Shown here one piece after another: positions 42,487 through 51,555 of a DNA stretch of 64,000 bases (positions are counted from its first letter, which is position 1; every line of letters begins with the position of its first letter). Both the position numbers and the translations under genes were made by a program. Source of the stretch: Microbacterium candidum (GTDB lineage Bacteria > Actinomycetota > Actinomycetes > Actinomycetales > Microbacteriaceae); contig NZ_JASXSZ010000001.1 of assembly GCF_030315975.1 (NCBI RefSeq), positions 1,310,433 through 1,374,432 of the forward strand, in the 5' to 3' direction. The notes under the pieces are model-generated. The model saw only the letters and a program-made list of their open reading frames with translations, searched no databases and had not been told where the DNA came from.

Positions 42487-43398
42487 TCAGAGACCGAGGG
42501 CATCGCCGAGATACGCGACCTGCTCGAGGTCGCGCATGTCCATGAGCTGGAAGTAGACGCGCTCCGCGCCGAGCTCCTCGAGCCGCTCCACCTTGGCGCG
42601 GATGACGTCGGCGTCGCCCGCGATGTTCACGCCGTCGCGGAACGCGTCGAGCGGGCGGCCGATGGCGCCCGCGCGTCGCGTCAGGGTCGCCTCATCCGGC
42701 GCCGCCAGCGTCGGAAGCGCCACCGAGAGCTTCAGCGTCGAGGGGTCGCGGTCGATCCGCCCGCACGCGGCCCGCACGCGGGCGAACGCCGCGGCGATGA
42801 CCTCCTCCGACTCGAACCCGATGTTGAACTCGGTCGCGTAGCGGGCGGCCAGCGCGGGCGTCCGAACGGGTCCGTCGCCGCCGACGATCACCGGCACGCG
42901 CTCCTGCACGGGCTTGGGCAGCGCGGGGGCGTCCGTCAGCGAGTAGTGCTCGCCTTCGAATGAGAAGGGGGCGTCGGCGGCCCACAGTCCCGTGACGATG
43001 GCCAGCTGCTCCTCGAGCAGATCGAACCGCTTCGCGGGGAACGGGATGCCGTAGGCCTGGTGCTCCTGCTCGAACCACCCCGTGCCGAGCCCGAGCTCGA
43101 CGCGGCCGCCGGACATCGCGTCCACCTGGGCGACCTGGATCGCGAGGATGCCGGGCACGCGATACGTGACCGACGAGACGAGGGTGCCGAGCCGCAGCCG
43201 CGACGTCTCGCGCGCGAGGCCGGCGAGCGTGGTCCACGCGTCCGTCGGGCCGGGATGCGGGTCGCCTGCGCCCATGCGGAGGTAGTGGTCGGAGCGGAAG
43301 AACCCGTGGAAGCCGGCATCCTCACCCGCGCGCGCGAAGGCGAGCTGTTCGTCGTAGGAGAAGCCCTGCTGCGGCTCCGAGAACAGGCAGAACTCCAT
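42487..43398 (-). CDS. LLM-class flavin/F420-dependent oxidoreductase
   Basis: A 303-residue luciferase-like TIM-barrel. It shows FSYDEQLAFARAGEDAGFHG, the SDHY loop, RLRLGTLVSSVTYRVPGILA, RVELGLGTGWFEQEHQAYGI and VPVIVGGDG, all typical of F420-dependent members. Cofactor F420 rather than FMN is inferred from the subgroup. Its ATG overlaps the stop of the upstream CDF transporter gene by one base. The substrate is unknown. Confidence 0.9.
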   Translation of the reverse strand: MEFCLFSEPQQGFSYDEQLAFARAGEDAGFHGFFRSDHYLRMGAGDPHPGPTDAWTTLAGLARETSRLRLGTLVSSVTYRVPGILAIQVAQVDAMSGGRVELGLGTGWFEQEHQAYGIPFPAKRFDLLEEQLAIVTGLWAADAPFSFEGEHYSLTDAPALPKPVQERVPVIVGGDGPVRTPALAARYATEFNIGFESEEVIAAAFARVRAACGRIDRDPSTLKLSVALPTLAAPDEATLTRRAGAIGRPLDAFRDGVNIAGDADVIRAKVERLEELGAERVYFQLMDMRDLEQVAYLGDALGL

Positions 43399-44363
43399 CA
43401 ATTCTCCGATTTCACGACGAACGCGTCGGTCGAGGGGCTGGGGTCGAGGCCGGGACGGTAGACGTCCGGCTCGAGGTAGATCACGCGGGCGGCGGGGACG
43501 GCCTCGCGGATGCGGGCCTCCACGGCGTCGATGTCGGCGGCGACGACGCTCAGCGCCCGGTCGCCCGCGAAGCCCAGCTTCGCAGCGACCATGAGCTCGT
43601 CGGGGCCGAGGTACAGCGTCTTGATGTGGATGATCTTCTCGATCTCCGCGCCGCCGTTGATGGCGTCCACGATGCGGTCGGCGTCGGCATCCGTCGCACC
43701 CTCGCCGACGAGGAGGCTCTTCGTCTCGATGCCGAGGACGATCGCCACGAGCACCAGCAGAGACCCGATGAACAGCGTCCCGATCGCGTCGAAGAGGGAG
43801 TTGCCGGTGATGACCGTGAGGCCGACGCCGAGGAATGCGAACACGAGGCCTGTGAGGGCCGCGACATCCTCGAGGAGGACGACCGGCAGCTCGGGCGCCT
43901 TCGCGTGGCGGACGAAGCCGACCCACGACTGCCCGGGCGCGCGGTGCTCGTTCGACTCCTTGACCGCGGTGCGCAGCGAGAACGACTCGAGGACGATGGC
44001 GATGATGAGCACGCCGATCGGGATCCACCAGTTCTCGAGCGCATGCGGGTGGATGATCTTGTCGACGCCCTCGTAGATCGAGAAGAGGCCGCCGACCGAG
44101 AACAGGATGATCGAGACCAGGAACGCGTAGATGTAGCGCTCGCGGCCGTAGCCGAAAGGATGCTCGCGGTCGGCTTCGCGTCGCGAGCGGCGCCCGCCGA
44201 ACATGAGCAGCACCTGGTTGCCGCTGTCGGCGAGCGAGTGGATGGCCTCGGCCATCATCGAGGCCGATCCGGACACGAGCCACGCGATGATCTTCGCCAG
44301 GGCGATGCCGAGGTTCGCCAGGAACGCCGCGAGGATCGCCTTGCCGCCGCCGGAAGCACTCAT
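43398..44363 (-). CDS. Cation diffusion facilitator (CDF) family transporter
   Basis: A 321-residue membrane protein. The first helices hold the CDF signature SASMMAEAIHSLADSGNQVL (metal-site residues in EAIHSLADSGNQ), and further helices and the cytoplasmic ferredoxin-like tail (RIREAVPAARVIYLEPDVYR) follow. CDF proteins export Zn2+, Mn2+ or Fe2+ by proton exchange. Metal choice is not predictable here. Co-transcribed with the LLM oxidoreductase gene. Confidence 0.9.
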   Translation of the reverse strand: MSASGGGKAILAAFLANLGIALAKIIAWLVSGSASMMAEAIHSLADSGNQVLLMFGGRRSRREADREHPFGYGRERYIYAFLVSIILFSVGGLFSIYEGVDKIIHPHALENWWIPIGVLIIAIVLESFSLRTAVKESNEHRAPGQSWVGFVRHAKAPELPVVLLEDVAALTGLVFAFLGVGLTVITGNSLFDAIGTLFIGSLLVLVAIVLGIETKSLLVGEGATDADADRIVDAINGGAEIEKIIHIKTLYLGPDELMVAAKLGFAGDRALSVVAADIDAVEARIREAVPAARVIYLEPDVYRPGLDPSPSTDAFVVKSEN

Positions 44364-44419
44364 GCTTCGAGTCTAGGGATGCTGCGGCCTCCGTCCCGGC
44401 GTGTGACCGGCGTGGGCGC

Positions 44420-45181
44420 TCACCGACCTCCCGCGACGCGGAGCGTCGTCGCGGTGACGTAGGCCGCCTCGTCGCTCAGCAGCCACGCGACGGCGTCGGC
44501 GATCTCGCCGGCCTCCGCCGTGCGGCGGAGCGGGATGTCGGCGGCCATACGGGCGGCGCGGTCGGGGTCCCCCGTGGACGCGTGCAGGTCGGTGTCGACG
44601 AGCCCCGGTGCGACGGCGACCACGCGGATGCCGAGCGGGCCGACCTCCTTCCCGAGCCCCATCGTGAACGCGTCGACCGCGGCCTTCGCGCCCGCGTAGT
44701 GCGCGTACTCGCCGGGGCTGCCGATCGTCGCCGCGCCGGAGGAGATGTTGACGATGACGCCGAGACGCTCCTGTGACGTGAACTCGCGCACCGCGAGCCG
44801 CGCGCCGAGCACCACGGCGGTGTAGTCGAGGTCGATCGTCGTCCGGATCTCGTCCGGGGGCGTGTCGGCGAGCGGTGCGTAGCGCGTCGTCGTGCTGGCG
44901 TTGTTCACGAGCGCGTCGAGACGCCCGAACCGTTCGCGCGCGGCGGCGAAGGGTGCTTCCACGGCGTCGTCGGATGCCCCGCCGAGATCGGCTGCCACTG
45001 CGACGGCGTCCGCGCCGACAGCACGGCACTCCGTCGCGATGCGGTCCGCCGCATCCCGATCCGTTCGATACGTCAGCACGAGATCCCACCCGTCGCCGGC
45101 GAGCCGGCGGGCGATCGCCGCACCGATCCCGCGCGACCCGCCGGTGACGATCGCGACGGGCCTCGCATTGCTCTCGACCAT
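44420..45181 (-). CDS. Short-chain dehydrogenase/reductase, FabG-like
   Basis: A 253-residue SDR. The NAD(P) motif is VTGGSRGIGAAIARRLAGDG, with LVNNAST, the catalytic Ser in VNISSGAATIGS and Tyr-x3-Lys in YAHYAGAKAAVDAFTMGLGK. Closes with DAVAWLLSDEAAYVTATTLR. The substrate is unknown. The ATG at 45181 is preferred over a longer frame to 45208. Confidence 0.92.
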   Translation of the reverse strand: MVESNARPVAIVTGGSRGIGAAIARRLAGDGWDLVLTYRTDRDAADRIATECRAVGADAVAVAADLGGASDDAVEAPFAAARERFGRLDALVNNASTTTRYAPLADTPPDEIRTTIDLDYTAVVLGARLAVREFTSQERLGVIVNISSGAATIGSPGEYAHYAGAKAAVDAFTMGLGKEVGPLGIRVVAVAPGLVDTDLHASTGDPDRAARMAADIPLRRTAEAGEIADAVAWLLSDEAAYVTATTLRVAGGR

Positions 45182-45302
45182 GCCCGCGATCCTATGGCTC
45201 CCGCGCACGTTGGGGAGGCGGGGTGGGGATGGGGATGCGGGGTGGGAGGTTCGCCGGTCCCGTTTCGTCGTGGCGCGCTGCTGAGGCGACGGAACGGGAC
45301 GG

Positions 45303-45592
45303 GTCAGTGGATGCGGCGCACCTTCGCCTGTCCCGTTTCGTCGTGTCCCGGTGCTTTGGCGACGGAATGAGACGGGTCAGCGAAGGGTGGGGGGATTGAT
45401 CGGCCTCGATCCGCGGCGTCGTGTCGTCGTGGCGGCGGAGTGGGGCGGGTCATTGAGGGGTGGGGGAGTGACCGGTCTCGATCCGCGGTGTCGTTTCGTC
45501 GTGGCGACGGACTGGGACGGGTCAGCGAAGGGTGGGGGATCGACCGGTCTCGATCCGCCGTGTCGCGCCACTGAGGCGGCGGATCGAGACGG
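45303..45592. repeat. Non-coding tandem array, four ~73-bp units
   Basis: Units start with GTCAG/GTCATNGA at 45303, 45376, 45449 and 45521 (steps 73, 73 and 72 bp). Each carries a core like GGTCTCGATCCGCGGTGTCG and ends GGCGACGGACTGGGACGG. A partial fifth copy lies just upstream (from about 45260). The array fills the 456-bp divergent gap between the SDR and proC genes. Any peptide read through it is repeat-derived and not a credible gene. Confidence 0.8.
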
Positions 45593-45637
45593 TCGAGCGC
45601 AGGCGCCGGGCTGGAGCGCGCACCGTAGGATCGGCCC

Positions 45638-46465
45638 ATGACGCTTCCCCCTCTCGCTTTCCTCGGTGCCGGATCGATGGGAGGCGCCATCCTGCACGGG
45701 GTCGTCGCCTCGGGTCTGTCCGTCGGCATCGCCGTGACGAACCGCACTCCGGCGAAGGCCGCGGCGCTCGCGGAGCTGCCCGGCGTCACCAGTTACGCGC
45801 TCGAGGCGGACCCGACGGTGAATCAGGATGCCGCAGCATCCGCCGACATCGTCGTGGTGGGGGTGAAGCCCGCGATGGTCCCGGATCTCCTGCGCGAGAT
45901 CGCGCCGAGCCTGCGTCCTGGGACGATCGTCGTGAGCATCGCGGCAGGCGTGACGATCGCGACGTTCGAGGAGATCCTCGGTGCCGGGATCCCGGTCCTC
46001 CGCTCGATGCCGAACACGCCGGCCCTCGTCGGCCGCGCGGTCACGGGCCTCGCTGCGGGTACGAGCGCGACCGCCGCGGATATCGCCGTCGTGCGGGAGA
46101 TGTTCGAGACCGTCGGGACCGTGATCGAGGTGCCGGAGTCGCAGATCGACGCGCTGTCGACGATCTCCGGATCCGGGCCGGCCTACGTCTTCCTCCTCAT
46201 GGAGGAGCTCACGAAGGCCGCCGTCGGCAAGGGGTTCGCCGAGCCCGAGGCGCGCGCGATGGTGGAGCAGACCTTCATCGGCGCCGCGTACCTCCTCGAG
46301 TCGACCGGCGAGGACCCCGCCGAACTCCGCCGCCGCGTCACGAGCCCGAAGGGGACGACGGAGCGCGCGATCGCCGTGCTGCAGGACGCGCACCTCGACG
46401 ACGTCTTCGTGGAGGCGACGGATGCCGCGCTCGCCCGCGCCCGGGAGCTCGCCGCCGGCGCCTGA
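45638..46465 (+). CDS. proC: Pyrroline-5-carboxylate reductase
   Basis: A 275-residue enzyme for the last step of proline synthesis. The NADP site is FLGAGSMGGAILHGVVASGL (residues about 7-26), with VGVKPAMVPDLLREI, RSMPNTPALVGRAVTG and the C-terminal STISGSGPAYVFLLMEEL and RVTSPKGTTERAIAVLQ. Length and order are standard. The ATG at 45638 follows GGATCG weakly. Confidence 0.96.
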   Translation: MTLPPLAFLGAGSMGGAILHGVVASGLSVGIAVTNRTPAKAAALAELPGVTSYALEADPTVNQDAAASADIVVVGVKPAMVPDLLREIAPSLRPGTIVVSIAAGVTIATFEEILGAGIPVLRSMPNTPALVGRAVTGLAAGTSATAADIAVVREMFETVGTVIEVPESQIDALSTISGSGPAYVFLLMEELTKAAVGKGFAEPEARAMVEQTFIGAAYLLESTGEDPAELRRRVTSPKGTTERAIAVLQDAHLDDVFVEATDAALARARELAAGA

Positions 46466-46532
46466 CCCGCGTCAGCCACCCCCCGGGGCCTGACCCGCAT
46501 CAACCCCCCTGTTTCCGCCATCCCACGCCTCG

Positions 46533-46639
46533 CCGACATCAGCGCCCTGCGCCGAAACACCCTTGCGCGTCCGAAACGCGCGGCGTCGCCAGGTGTCGTG
46601 GACGGCAGCGCGCGTCTCGGCGAGGATCGCTGATGTCGG
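46533..46639. repeat. Palindromic element bounded by CCGACATCAGCG/CGCTGATGTCGG
   Basis: Perfect 12-bp terminal inverted repeats at 46533-46544 and 46628-46639. The interior resembles one unit of the adjacent 120-bp array (GCCGAAACACCC...GTCGTGGACGGCAG). It is the degenerate outer copy from which the array may have grown. Confidence 0.65.
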
Positions 46640-46792
46640 CGGTCACGCGCCAGCGTCCGAGTCGGCGCGGCGCTCGAGACGGCAGCCGTCCGCGCCCGCC
46701 GCATCCATCGCCGGCACCTGACCGCATCCATCGACATCAGCGCGTCCCACCCACACGCGCCGCGGCGCTCGCCGTATCGGCGGCCGCCGCTG

Positions 46793-47160
46793 ATGTCGGC
46801 GCTGAGCCGCGGCCGAGATCAGCGCCCCGCGCCGAAACACCCCCGCGCGTCCGAGACGCTTGGCGCCGCCGGGTGTTTCGGACGGCAGTGTGCGTCTCGG
46901 CGGCCGCCGCTGATGTCGGCGCTGAGCCGCGGCCGAGATCAGCGCCCTGCGCCGAAACACCCCCGCGCGTCCGAGACGCTTGGCGCCGCCGAGTGTTTCG
47001 GACGGCAGTGTGCGTCTCGGCGGCCGCCGCTGATGTCGGCGCTGAGCCGCGGCCGAGATCAGCGCCCTGCGCCGAAACACCCCCGCGCGTCCCAAACGCT
47101 CGGCGCCGCCAGGTGCCTCGGACGGCAATGAGCGTGTCGGCGAGGAGCGCTGACGTCGGC
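46793..47160. repeat. 120-bp tandem array, three units
   Basis: Three units with an exact 120-bp step (compare 46801, 46921 and 47041). Units 1 and 2 differ at only a few positions; unit 3 is more diverged at its end. Each unit holds nested inverted repeats: CCGAAACACCC (46832) / GGGTGTTTCGG (46871), CGAGACGC (46852) / GCGTCTCG (46892), and TGATGTCGGCG / GCCGAGATCAGC. It lies in the 769-bp convergent gap between proC and the K+ uptake regulator, with no credible gene. Confidence 0.85.
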
Positions 47161-47234
47161 GTCGCGCGAGTGTCGGCGCGGGGCGGTGGATGTCGCCAGC
47201 CACGCGCCCGTCGACGGTCGCAGCGCCCGCAGCC

Positions 47235-47906
47235 TCAGCGATCGAGGTCGGCGAAGCGCTCGATGTCGCTGTTGGTGCCGGACACGATGATGAGGTCGTG
47301 GTTCGTCACGACGGTGTCCGCGTCCGCGTAGCGGAACGGCTTGCCCGGGCTCTTCACTCCCACGACCGTGACGTTGTACTTCGACCGCACGCCCGACTGG
47401 CTGAGGCCGATGCCGCGGATGAACTTCGGCGGGTACATCTTCGCCAGCGCGTAATCGTCGTCGAAGCGGATGAAGTCGAGCATCCGCCCGCTCACGAGGT
47501 GCGCGGTGCGCTCGCCGGCTTCGCGCTCCGGGGAGATGACGTGGTTCGCGCCGATGCGCTTCAGGATCTTCGCGTGCGACTCGGACACCGCCTTCGCCCA
47601 GATGAGCGGGACCTTGAGGTCGACGAGGTTGGCCGTGATGAGCACGGATGCCTCGATCGACGACCCGACGGCGACGACGGCGACCTGGAAGTCCTGCGCG
47701 CCGATCTGCTTCAGCGCCTCGAGGTGGCGGGCGTCGGCCTGCACGGCGTGGGTGACCCGCTCGGACCACTTCTGCACGAGCTCGAGGTTGTCGTCGATCG
47801 CCAGCACCTCGCGGTCGAGGCGGTCGAGCTCGCCCGCGCACGCGGCGCCGAAGCGGCCGAGGCCGATCACGAGGACGGGCGCATCGCCGCGCAGATGCTC
47901 AACCAA
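47235..47906 (-). CDS. trkA: Trk/Ktr potassium uptake regulatory subunit
   Basis: A 223-residue RCK protein: an N-terminal Rossmann domain (VLVIGLGRFGAACAGELDRL, residues about 11-30) with HAVQADARHLEALKQIG, then a TrkA-C domain (KYNVTVVGVKSPGKPFRY...LIIVSGTNSDIERF). It gates the TrkH-type channel in response to nucleotides. The start is uncertain: TTG at 47906 fits the family length and overlaps the TrkH stop by 8 bp; no ATG or GTG lies at a better place. Confidence 0.9.
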   Translation of the reverse strand: MVEHLRGDAPVLVIGLGRFGAACAGELDRLDREVLAIDDNLELVQKWSERVTHAVQADARHLEALKQIGAQDFQVAVVAVGSSIEASVLITANLVDLKVPLIWAKAVSESHAKILKRIGANHVISPEREAGERTAHLVSGRMLDFIRFDDDYALAKMYPPKFIRGIGLSQSGVRSKYNVTVVGVKSPGKPFRYADADTVVTNHDLIIVSGTNSDIERFADLDR

Positions 47907-49341
47907 CGATGGGCCTTTCGACGGGCAGCGAGTACAGCTGCGATCGGCTCGTGGCCGCGATGGCGGCCGCAAGGGTCACTGTACCCACGCGCCCCATGAA
48001 CATCGTGGCGGCGAGGACGTAGACGGCGGGATCCGGGAGCTCGGCGGTGAGCCCCGTCGACAGACCGACGGTCGCGAACCCGGAGACGACGTCGAAGAGC
48101 ACATGCTCGATCGGCGCCTGGGTCATCTGCGCGATCGTGATCGTCGAGAGCGCGACGATCGTGGCGCCCCACGCCACGACGGACAGGGCGACGCGCTGGA
48201 CGTCGCTCGGGATGCGGCGGCCGAGCGCCTGCACCGCGGGGCGCCCCTTCGCCTCCGACCACACGGCGAGCGCGAGGACGGCGAGGGTCGTGACCTTGAT
48301 GCCGCCGGCGGTGGATGCGGACCCGCCGCCCACGAACATCAGCATCGTCCCGACGAGGAGCGAGGATCCGTGGAGGTGTCCGATGTCGATCGTGGAGAAC
48401 CCGCCCGACCTCGTCATCGCGGACAGGAAGAAGGCCTGGAACGTCGACTGCCCCGCATCCATCGGCCCGAAAGTCGCTGGGTTGTCCCACTCCAGTCCGA
48501 GGAACACCAGCCCGCCGACGACGAAGAGCAGGACTGTCGTGATGATGGTGAGCTTCGCGTGCAGCGACCAGCGGCGCAGGTGCCAGCGCTGGCGGAACAG
48601 GGTCAGGATGACGGGGAATCCGAGCTGCCCGAGGAACACGCCGAGCATGAGCACCGAGAGGAAGTAGTACTGGTTGATGTAGGGAGCGAGGCCTTCGCTG
48701 GCGGGCGTGAATCCGGTGTTCGTGAAGGCCATCGCCGCGTAGTACGGCGCCTCCCAGAGTGCCGCTGCGGGGGTGATCCCCGCGACCAGGAGCGCCGGGT
48801 AGATGAGTACGGTGAGGGATGCCTCGATCACCAGCGTCGAGAGCGCGACGGTCATGAGCAGCTGGCCGACCTCGCCGAGGCGCACGGTCTGACCTTCGTT
48901 GACCGGGCCGCCGTGCGCGCGGAGCGGATTGGTGTCGCCCGCAGCGATGAGCTTCGCGCGCAGGCTCAGCCGCTTCGAGATGACGAGACCCATGATCGAG
49001 GCGAGGGTCAGCACGCCCATCGCGCCGATGTTGACGCCGATCCAGGTGAGGAAGTGCCCGAACGGTGACCAGTACGTGTACATGTCGACCGTCGACAGAC
49101 CCGTCACGCAGATGGTCGAGACGGCCGTGAAGAGCGCGTCCGCGAGCGGCGTGACCTTCCCGCTCGCGGCCGACGCGGGCAGCGAGAAGAGGGCCGTGAA
49201 CAGCAGGATCAGCAGGGTGAAGACGATCACCGCGAACCGAGACGGGGAGGATGTGGCGAAATGCTGGATGCCGTCGCCGGTGCGCACGACCCAGCGCCGC
49301 GGGCGTCCCCCCGCGGCCGCAGTACTGTCCGGACGCGCCAC
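47899..49341 (-). CDS. trkH: Trk/Ktr potassium channel subunit
   Basis: A 480-residue K+ transporter with four pore loops, each with the selectivity Gly: STICVTGLSTVD, AFTNTGFTPASEG, AMTRSGGFSTIDIG and GFATVGLSTGLTA. Eight or more hydrophobic helices surround them. The N-terminus is a basic cytosolic tail. GTG at 49341 is the in-frame start nearest the divergent ArsR gene. Together with the RCK protein it forms a Ktr-type, Na+- or H+-coupled K+ uptake system. Confidence 0.93.
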   Translation of the reverse strand: MARPDSTAAAGGRPRRWVVRTGDGIQHFATSSPSRFAVIVFTLLILLFTALFSLPASAASGKVTPLADALFTAVSTICVTGLSTVDMYTYWSPFGHFLTWIGVNIGAMGVLTLASIMGLVISKRLSLRAKLIAAGDTNPLRAHGGPVNEGQTVRLGEVGQLLMTVALSTLVIEASLTVLIYPALLVAGITPAAALWEAPYYAAMAFTNTGFTPASEGLAPYINQYYFLSVLMLGVFLGQLGFPVILTLFRQRWHLRRWSLHAKLTIITTVLLFVVGGLVFLGLEWDNPATFGPMDAGQSTFQAFFLSAMTRSGGFSTIDIGHLHGSSLLVGTMLMFVGGGSASTAGGIKVTTLAVLALAVWSEAKGRPAVQALGRRIPSDVQRVALSVVAWGATIVALSTITIAQMTQAPIEHVLFDVVSGFATVGLSTGLTAELPDPAVYVLAATMFMGRVGTVTLAAAIAATSRSQLYSLPVERPIVG

Positions 49342-49383
49342 GCCGTCATGGTACTCGGATGGGTGCGCGGCTAGTCTTTGCAC

Positions 49384-49797
49384 ATGGCCGACATCTTCGA
49401 CGTGATCGCAGACGGAACGCGGCGCGACATCCTGCGCTTCCTTCTCGAACGCGCGAACAACGGCGACGACGGCACCAGCGTGTCGCACATCGTGCAGGAG
49501 CTGGGGGTCAGCCAGCCGACGGTCTCGAAGCACCTCAAGGTGCTGCGCGAAGCCGACCTGGTGTCGGTCCGGGAGGAGGGCCAGCACCGCTTCTACAGCC
49601 TGTCGCCGGCCCCGCTCGATGAGGTCGACGACTGGCTGATGCCGTTCGTGGTGGACGAGTCCGAGGTCGTGGCGGCGGCACTCGACTCGAGCCTCTCCGA
49701 GCCCGCCGCCCACGCCGCGGAAGTCGTCGGCCGGGCGGCCGCGTCGGCGAAGCACGCTGTGGCGTCCGCCTTCCGCAAGCTGCCCGGCCGGCCGTAG
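49384..49797 (+). CDS. ArsR-type winged-helix regulator
   Basis: A 137-residue regulator. The winged helix reads VIADGTRRDILRFLLERANN, SHIVQELGVSQPTVSKHLKV and VREEGQHRFYSLSPAPLDEV. No metal-binding Cys/His pattern is present, so it probably senses a small molecule or protein. A helical C-terminal tail of unknown role follows residue 90. Divergent from the K+ channel gene, with only 42 bp between the starts. A TTG at 49378 is a less likely start. Confidence 0.88.
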   Translation: MADIFDVIADGTRRDILRFLLERANNGDDGTSVSHIVQELGVSQPTVSKHLKVLREADLVSVREEGQHRFYSLSPAPLDEVDDWLMPFVVDESEVVAAALDSSLSEPAAHAAEVVGRAAASAKHAVASAFRKLPGRP

Positions 49798-49816
49798 CGG
49801 CCTCCGAGTCGCCGGC

Positions 49817-50638
49817 TCAGTGCCGTCGGCGGCGCCCGAACAGCCAAGCGCCCCACACCGCGGAGAAGGCGATGATGACGGCGATCCAGGCGATCGCCCA
49901 GTACGGCGCCGTGCCCATCGGCGTGCCCATGAGGAGCCCGCGGATCGTCTCGACGATCGGCGTGATCGGCTGGTTCTCGGCGAACCACTGCAGCCAGGTG
50001 GGCATCGTGTCCACCGGGACGAAGGCGCTCGACAGGTACGGCAGGAACATCAGGATGAACCCGTACCCGCTCGCTGCCTCGGGGCTGCCAGAGGCGAGGC
50101 CGATCGCCGCGAAGAGGTACGTGATCGCGAGGATGTAGAGCGCGATCACGACGACCGCGGCGATCCATTCGGCGACGTTCGCCGTCGGCCGGAAGCCGAC
50201 GAGCAGGGCGACGCCGATGACGACGGCGGTCGCGACGAGGTTGCGTGCGAGGCTCGCGATGACGTGCCCGGTGAGGACTGCTCCCGACCGCAGCGGCATC
50301 GAGCGGAAGCGATCGATGATGCCCGTCGTCATGTCGCGCGACACGTAGGTCGCCGTCGTCGCGGCGCCGAATCCCGCACAGAGCAGGATGATGCCGGGCA
50401 CGACGTAGTTCACATAGCCGCCGCCGGGCTCGAGCGCGCCGCCGAACACGAACGTGAACAGCAGCATGAGCATGACGGGCAGCATGATCGACATGCTGAG
50501 CGTCTCGCCGTCGCGCAGGGACAGCGTGAGGCTGCGCTTGATGAACACGGACTCCGCGGCGAAGCCGCGCAGACGCGGGCGCGGTGCGGGCCGCGGGCGG
50601 GTCACGCCGAGGGACGGGGGTGCGACTGCGGTGGTCAT
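49817..50638 (-). CDS. ABC-2 type exporter permease
   Basis: A 273-residue permease with six hydrophobic segments after a short basic tail (TLSLRDGETLSMSIMLPVML) and the ABC-2 motif YLSSAFVPVDTMPTWLQWFA near the C-terminus. DrrB-like exporters of this kind remove drugs or lipids. Its ATG overlaps the stop of the ATPase gene (50635-50638), so the pair is coupled. Confidence 0.92.
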   Translation of the reverse strand: MTTAVAPPSLGVTRPRPAPRPRLRGFAAESVFIKRSLTLSLRDGETLSMSIMLPVMLMLLFTFVFGGALEPGGGYVNYVVPGIILLCAGFGAATTATYVSRDMTTGIIDRFRSMPLRSGAVLTGHVIASLARNLVATAVVIGVALLVGFRPTANVAEWIAAVVVIALYILAITYLFAAIGLASGSPEAASGYGFILMFLPYLSSAFVPVDTMPTWLQWFAENQPITPIVETIRGLLMGTPMGTAPYWAIAWIAVIIAFSAVWGAWLFGRRRRH

Positions 50639-51528
50639 GCGATCTCCTGAGGGATGCGGGAGTCCTGGGCTGCGGCCGGGGACCCGGTGAGGCTGAGGAA
50701 GACGTCGTCGAGCGTCGGACGGCGGAGGGACACGGATGCGGCGGACGCCGCGCCGTCGAGCGCGCGGCGGAGGCCCTCGACGGTGCCGTCGGTGGGGATC
50801 TCGTCCACCGTCTCGCCGTCGGCGTCGTGCAGGACGAGGGTGTCGGTGCCCACGAGCGACTTGAGGCGATCGGGGGTGCCGGTCTCGACGATGCGTCCGT
50901 CGTCGAGGATCGCGACGCGGTCGGCGAGGAGGTCGGCCTCCTCGAGGTACTGAGTCGTGAGGAAGACCGTGGTGCCGGCATCCGCGAGCGTGCGGATGAC
51001 GTCCCACAGGTCGAGCCGGCTGCGCGGGTCGACCCCGGTGGTCGGCTCGTCGAGGAACAGGACCTCGGGGACGACGACGAAGCTGAGCGCCAGGTCGAGG
51101 CGTCGCCGCATCCCGCCGGAGAACGTCTTGACGCGCCGGGATGCGGCATCCGTCAGCGCGAAGCGCTCGAGCAGCTCCCCGGCACGGGCGCGGGCGGCGC
51201 TGGCGGACAGTCCGGAGAGCTGCCCGAGCATGACGACGTTCTCGGTGGCTGTCAGCGCGTCATCGACGGCGGTGCTCTGACCGGTGAGGGCGATGCGGCG
51301 CCGCACTTCGACGGGGTCGGCCGCGACGTCGAATCCCGCGACGCGGGCGGTACCGCGCGACGGGGCGGTGAGCGTCGTCAGGACGGAGATCGCCGTGGTC
51401 TTGCCGGCGCCATTGGGGCCGAGGAGGGCGAACACCTCGCCCGGCTCGACCGCGAGGTCGAGACCGGTGAGCACGGTGTGTGCGCCGTAGGAGACGTGCA
51501 GGTCGCGCACGTCGATCGCGGGTGCCAT
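50635..51528 (-). CDS. ABC transporter ATP-binding protein, DrrA type
   Basis: A 297-residue ATPase: Walker A GPNGAGKTTAISVLTTL (residues about 38-54), signature KTFSGGMRRRLDLALSF, Walker B VLFLDEPTTGVDPRSRLDLW and the H-loop after TTQYLEEADLLADRV. The DUF4162-like C-terminal region is typical of DrrA daunorubicin-resistance-type pumps. Divergent from the TetR gene that probably represses it. Confidence 0.94.
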   Translation of the reverse strand: MAPAIDVRDLHVSYGAHTVLTGLDLAVEPGEVFALLGPNGAGKTTAISVLTTLTAPSRGTARVAGFDVAADPVEVRRRIALTGQSTAVDDALTATENVVMLGQLSGLSASAARARAGELLERFALTDAASRRVKTFSGGMRRRLDLALSFVVVPEVLFLDEPTTGVDPRSRLDLWDVIRTLADAGTTVFLTTQYLEEADLLADRVAILDDGRIVETGTPDRLKSLVGTDTLVLHDADGETVDEIPTDGTVEGLRRALDGAASAASVSLRRPTLDDVFLSLTGSPAAAQDSRIPQEIA

Positions 51529-51555
51529 GTCGGTTCCTTTCTGTATACGACCAAA

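Noticed and set aside
45260..45600. CRISPR array
   Set aside because: Both tandem regions are direct repeats of long units with no unique spacers of constant length, and no cas genes are present. The Cas4-like domain at 37.4-40.9 kb is part of a TM0106-type helicase.
46793..47131. In-frame repeated peptide (PAPKHPRASET...) across the 120-bp array
   Set aside because: The 120-bp unit is a multiple of three, so frames stay open by arithmetic. There is no ribosome binding site and the sequence is palindromic DNA; both strands give similar artefact peptides.
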